Shown here in pieces: positions 62,371 through 64,000 of a DNA stretch of 64,000 bases (position 1 is its first letter; every line of letters starts with the position of its first letter). The notes beneath the pieces were generated by a model. That model was not told where the DNA came from. It saw only the letters and a list, made by a program, of their open reading frames with translations, and ran no database searches. A program made the position numbers and the translations under genes. This DNA is from Candidatus Methanosuratincola sp. (GTDB lineage: Archaea; Thermoproteota; Methanomethylicia; Methanomethylicales; Methanomethylicaceae), in contig JACIVP010000003.1 of NCBI GenBank assembly GCA_014361455.1, positions 1 to 64,000 on the forward strand, written 5' to 3'.

Positions 62371-62393
62371 AACGATCAACCCAGAAAGGTGCG

Positions 62394-62774
62394 CTATACA
62401 AATTCTTTGCAAGAAGAAGGAAATAAGACTTTGCTGACTGTATTTATCAACTCCTCTTGTTTGAATGGTTTTGCCAGAAAAGCAGTTACGCCCATGCGCA
62501 TAGCTTCATTCTTTGCCCAAATCTGATCCACCGCAGTCAGCATGATTATCTTCGATGATGGATCTATACTGAGGATCTCTTTTGCGGCATCTATCCCATT
62601 TTTATTTGGCATATTTATATCCATTAAGATGACTTGCGGGGAGTGTTCAAGGAACTTGTTGACTGCATCTAACCCATCGGTGGCTTCAATAATCGATTTA
62701 AACCCTGCCATAGACAATACTCTACATATAAGCCTCCTCATAAACAAAGAGTCGTCTGCTACAAGTACAGACAA
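62394..62774 (-). CDS. cheY: Chemotaxis response regulator CheY
   Basis: A single receiver domain of 126 residues: acidic pair D7-D8, phospho-accepting D52 (QVILMDINMP), T80 (IIMLTAVD) and K102 (FLAKPF). Phosphorylated by CheA, it signals to the archaellum motor through CheF-type adaptors, none of which is in the window. TTG 62774 is the start. Confidence 0.95.
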   Translation of the reverse strand: MSVLVADDSLFMRRLICRVLSMAGFKSIIEATDGLDAVNKFLEHSPQVILMDINMPNKNGIDAAKEILSIDPSSKIIMLTAVDQIWAKNEAMRMGVTAFLAKPFKQEELINTVSKVLFPSSCKEFV

Positions 62775-62791
62775 TTAGACACCCCTAGGTT

Positions 62792-63334
62792 CTAAATCTC
62801 TGCAGATGACGGGGACGAAACAGATGCTGACGGTTTTTCGGATTTTGCAACATTCTTTGTAATTTTAAACGCTGAAGCGCCGTCTTGGCTTACTTGACAG
62901 TGTTCTTGAAGAAGTTTAACAACATCGATTAGGATTGTGAGCTGATTTTCGGATCTAATTATTCCAGATATGAAAGAATTCGATGGACTGGTGGTGATTG
63001 ATGGTGATTTGACAATTTCCCCGATTGGTACCGTAACAACGCCAACAACGCAATCTACAATCAGTCCTACGACATCAGAGTCGAACTCGACCATTATTAT
63101 CCTCGAGTTTTCATCAAATTCTCTTTGAACCATCCCGAAGATCTTCCTGAGATCGACTATTGGCGTTATCTGCCCCCTAAGGTTTATGACTCCCTCCACA
63201 TAGCCAGGTGCATTTGGGACCTTTACATAATCCCTGACCTTGATTATTTCCTTGATCTGATGAACATCAATCCCATATATCTCTTTGTCTAGCTGAAAAG
63301 TAATCGCTTGGACTTCGGTCCTAGTAACACCCAA
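62792..63334 (-). CDS. cheW: Chemotaxis coupling protein CheW
   Basis: CheW links receptors to CheA. It shows QAITFQLDKEIYGIDVHQIK, PNAPGYVEGVINLRGQITPI and VDLRKIFGM, then the second SH3-like half with ILIDVVKLL. A C-terminal serine-rich tail (SEKPSASVSSPSSAEI) extends it to 180 residues. TTG 63334 is the start and the gene leads the minus-strand che operon. Confidence 0.95.
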   Translation of the reverse strand: MGVTRTEVQAITFQLDKEIYGIDVHQIKEIIKVRDYVKVPNAPGYVEGVINLRGQITPIVDLRKIFGMVQREFDENSRIIMVEFDSDVVGLIVDCVVGVVTVPIGEIVKSPSITTSPSNSFISGIIRSENQLTILIDVVKLLQEHCQVSQDGASAFKITKNVAKSEKPSASVSSPSSAEI

Positions 63335-63628
63335 TGCTATTCACCAGTTAGATCAGTTTACTCAATTATATTTTAAGCTGATGAGTTAAAGGCGACTAGC
63401 AGTCGTGGCAGTCTAAATGGTTTCGCATATTTTTAAATAATATAGGACACTTTAGTTGCCATTGATATGCCTTTTTTGATGATCAGATCGAAATACAACT
63501 TTGATGGATAATGAAATGAATAAAGATCGGTAAAGAACCGGTAAAAAGACAATTTATGTCGCCATATGGTCGCCTTTTGATTATTGGTTTATACGATCTG
63601 AACTAAAGCAGTATTTTAGGGGAGAAAG
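63335..63628. promoter_or_regulatory. Divergent promoter region of the che operon and a second receptor
   Basis: An AT-rich 294-base region between divergent genes. TTTTTAAATAATATAGG (about 63430-63446) is a candidate core for the minus-strand operon, and a GGGGAGA ribosome binding site near 63618 serves the plus-strand gene. Confidence 0.4.
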
Positions 63629-64000
63629 TTGATAGGCTTAAGAAAGGCTAAAGACAAAACAATCGAGGTTCAGCATTTGAACAGTTCTGAAGCAAATTTT
63701 GGAGCTGACAAATCACAAGCGATTGGCAAAGATGCACAAGAAAATTTGCTCAAGATCAAGGATCAGGAGATAGCAATCAGCCAGTCGATGCAGCAGATAG
63801 CTCAGTCGGTTCAACAGATCGCGAAAGGGGCACAAACTACATCTGTTGCGATAAACAACATTCTTGCCCAGATACAGAAAGCAGACGGCATAATCCAAGG
63901 AGTGATAAAGTCCAGGGAAGAGGCGAGCGAGGACGCGAGACAAGGAAAAACTCTCGCAGACGAAACGATCGTGAATAGTAAAAAAACAGAGGAAGTTCTT
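63629..64000 (+). CDS. Methyl-accepting chemotaxis protein, soluble type, 3' part beyond the window
   Basis: Starting at TTG 63629 (GGGGAGA just upstream) the frame is open to the window end. It reads LIGLRKAKDKTIEVQHLNSS near the start, then ISQSMQQIAQSVQQIAKGAQ, TTSVAINNILAQIQKADGII, a long helical methylation-region pattern. No membrane segment precedes it, so it looks like a cytoplasmic receptor. The CheA-binding tip would lie beyond the edge. Confidence 0.8.
   Translation, partial: MIGLRKAKDKTIEVQHLNSSEANFGADKSQAIGKDAQENLLKIKDQEIAISQSMQQIAQSVQQIAKGAQTTSVAINNILAQIQKADGIIQGVIKSREEASEDARQGKTLADETIVNSKKTEEVL

Overview
The window is archaeal chromosomal DNA. It carries RNA polymerase subunits RpoF and RpoL, TFS, PCNA, the PriS/PriL primase, a GINS subunit, aIF2-alpha, ribosomal proteins L10e, L44e and S27e, Nop10, the Csl4 exosome subunit, Dph2, STT3/AglB and CarS. 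An XPF-type nuclease without a helicase domain and a small Cren7-like protein point to the TACK/Thermoproteota side. RadB, the chemotaxis genes and the general gene set would fit a deep TACK lineage (Methanomethylicia-, Bathyarchaeia- or Korarchaeia-like). This placement is an inference; no rRNA gene is present. Superoxide reductase, peroxiredoxin and a bacterioferritin-like protein suggest an anaerobe. TTG and GTG starts and stop/start overlaps are common.

Layout. Positions 1-6900 hold an information-processing run on the plus strand (rpoF, DUF655, ksgA, hemK-type methyltransferase, L10e, dph2, METTL5-type methyltransferase, csl4, rpoL, RNase III-like, TFS). At the extreme left edge an inverted piece that reads like Pus10 abuts a 5'-truncated rpoF. 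Positions 6900-12100 form a replication/translation block (PCNA, priL, priS, GINS, L44e, S27e, aIF2-alpha, Nop10). Then come aglB (minus), ileS, a decayed ATP-NAD-kinase-like gene, gcvH, topoisomerase IA, argH, argG and a radical SAM/SPASM gene preceded by a duplicated promoter. Positions 27000-30000 carry the archaeal CoA operon (coaBC, pantoate kinase, phosphopantothenate synthetase). Positions 30500-33700 hold carS, radB and XPD. Positions 33900-36900 hold the archaeal mevalonate operon (UbiD-like decarboxylase plus phosphomevalonate dehydratase large and small subunits). HD hydrolase, dTMP kinase, XPF, a Sssca1-type zinc protein, UPF0147 and an IMPase/FBPase follow.

After tRNA-Leu(CAG) at 41279 the character changes. 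AT-richer panE and panB, a cell-surface beta-helix protein and about 2 kb of gene relics (AAA ATPase, winged-helix regulator) look like an accessory or acquired segment. Ordinary genes resume at 46946 (Ogg2-type glycosylase, peroxiredoxin, superoxide reductase, glnA, nitrilase, the Cren7-like zinc protein, bacterioferritin, dolichol-kinase-like protein). Another relic-rich stretch follows tRNA-Gln(TTG), with a secreted-protein pseudogene and an IS200/IS605 remnant, up to a sugar epimerase gene. The right end (57500-64000) is a chemotaxis locus: a two-gene split chemoreceptor, cheR, cheD, cheC, cheY, cheW, and the start of a divergent soluble receptor. CheA and CheB are not in the window.

Functional links. 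All five dedicated steps or enzymes from ketoisovalerate to 4'-phosphopantetheine that archaea use (PanB, PanE, pantoate kinase, PPS, CoaBC) are here, in two separate blocks of different base composition. The three enzymes specific to the modified archaeal mevalonate route are in one overlapping operon, and CarS and a dolichol-kinase-like enzyme use isoprenoid products. The most notable single item is a 52-residue protein that aligns without gaps to the DNA-binding core of Cren7 but has two CPxC knuckles where Cren7 has turns.
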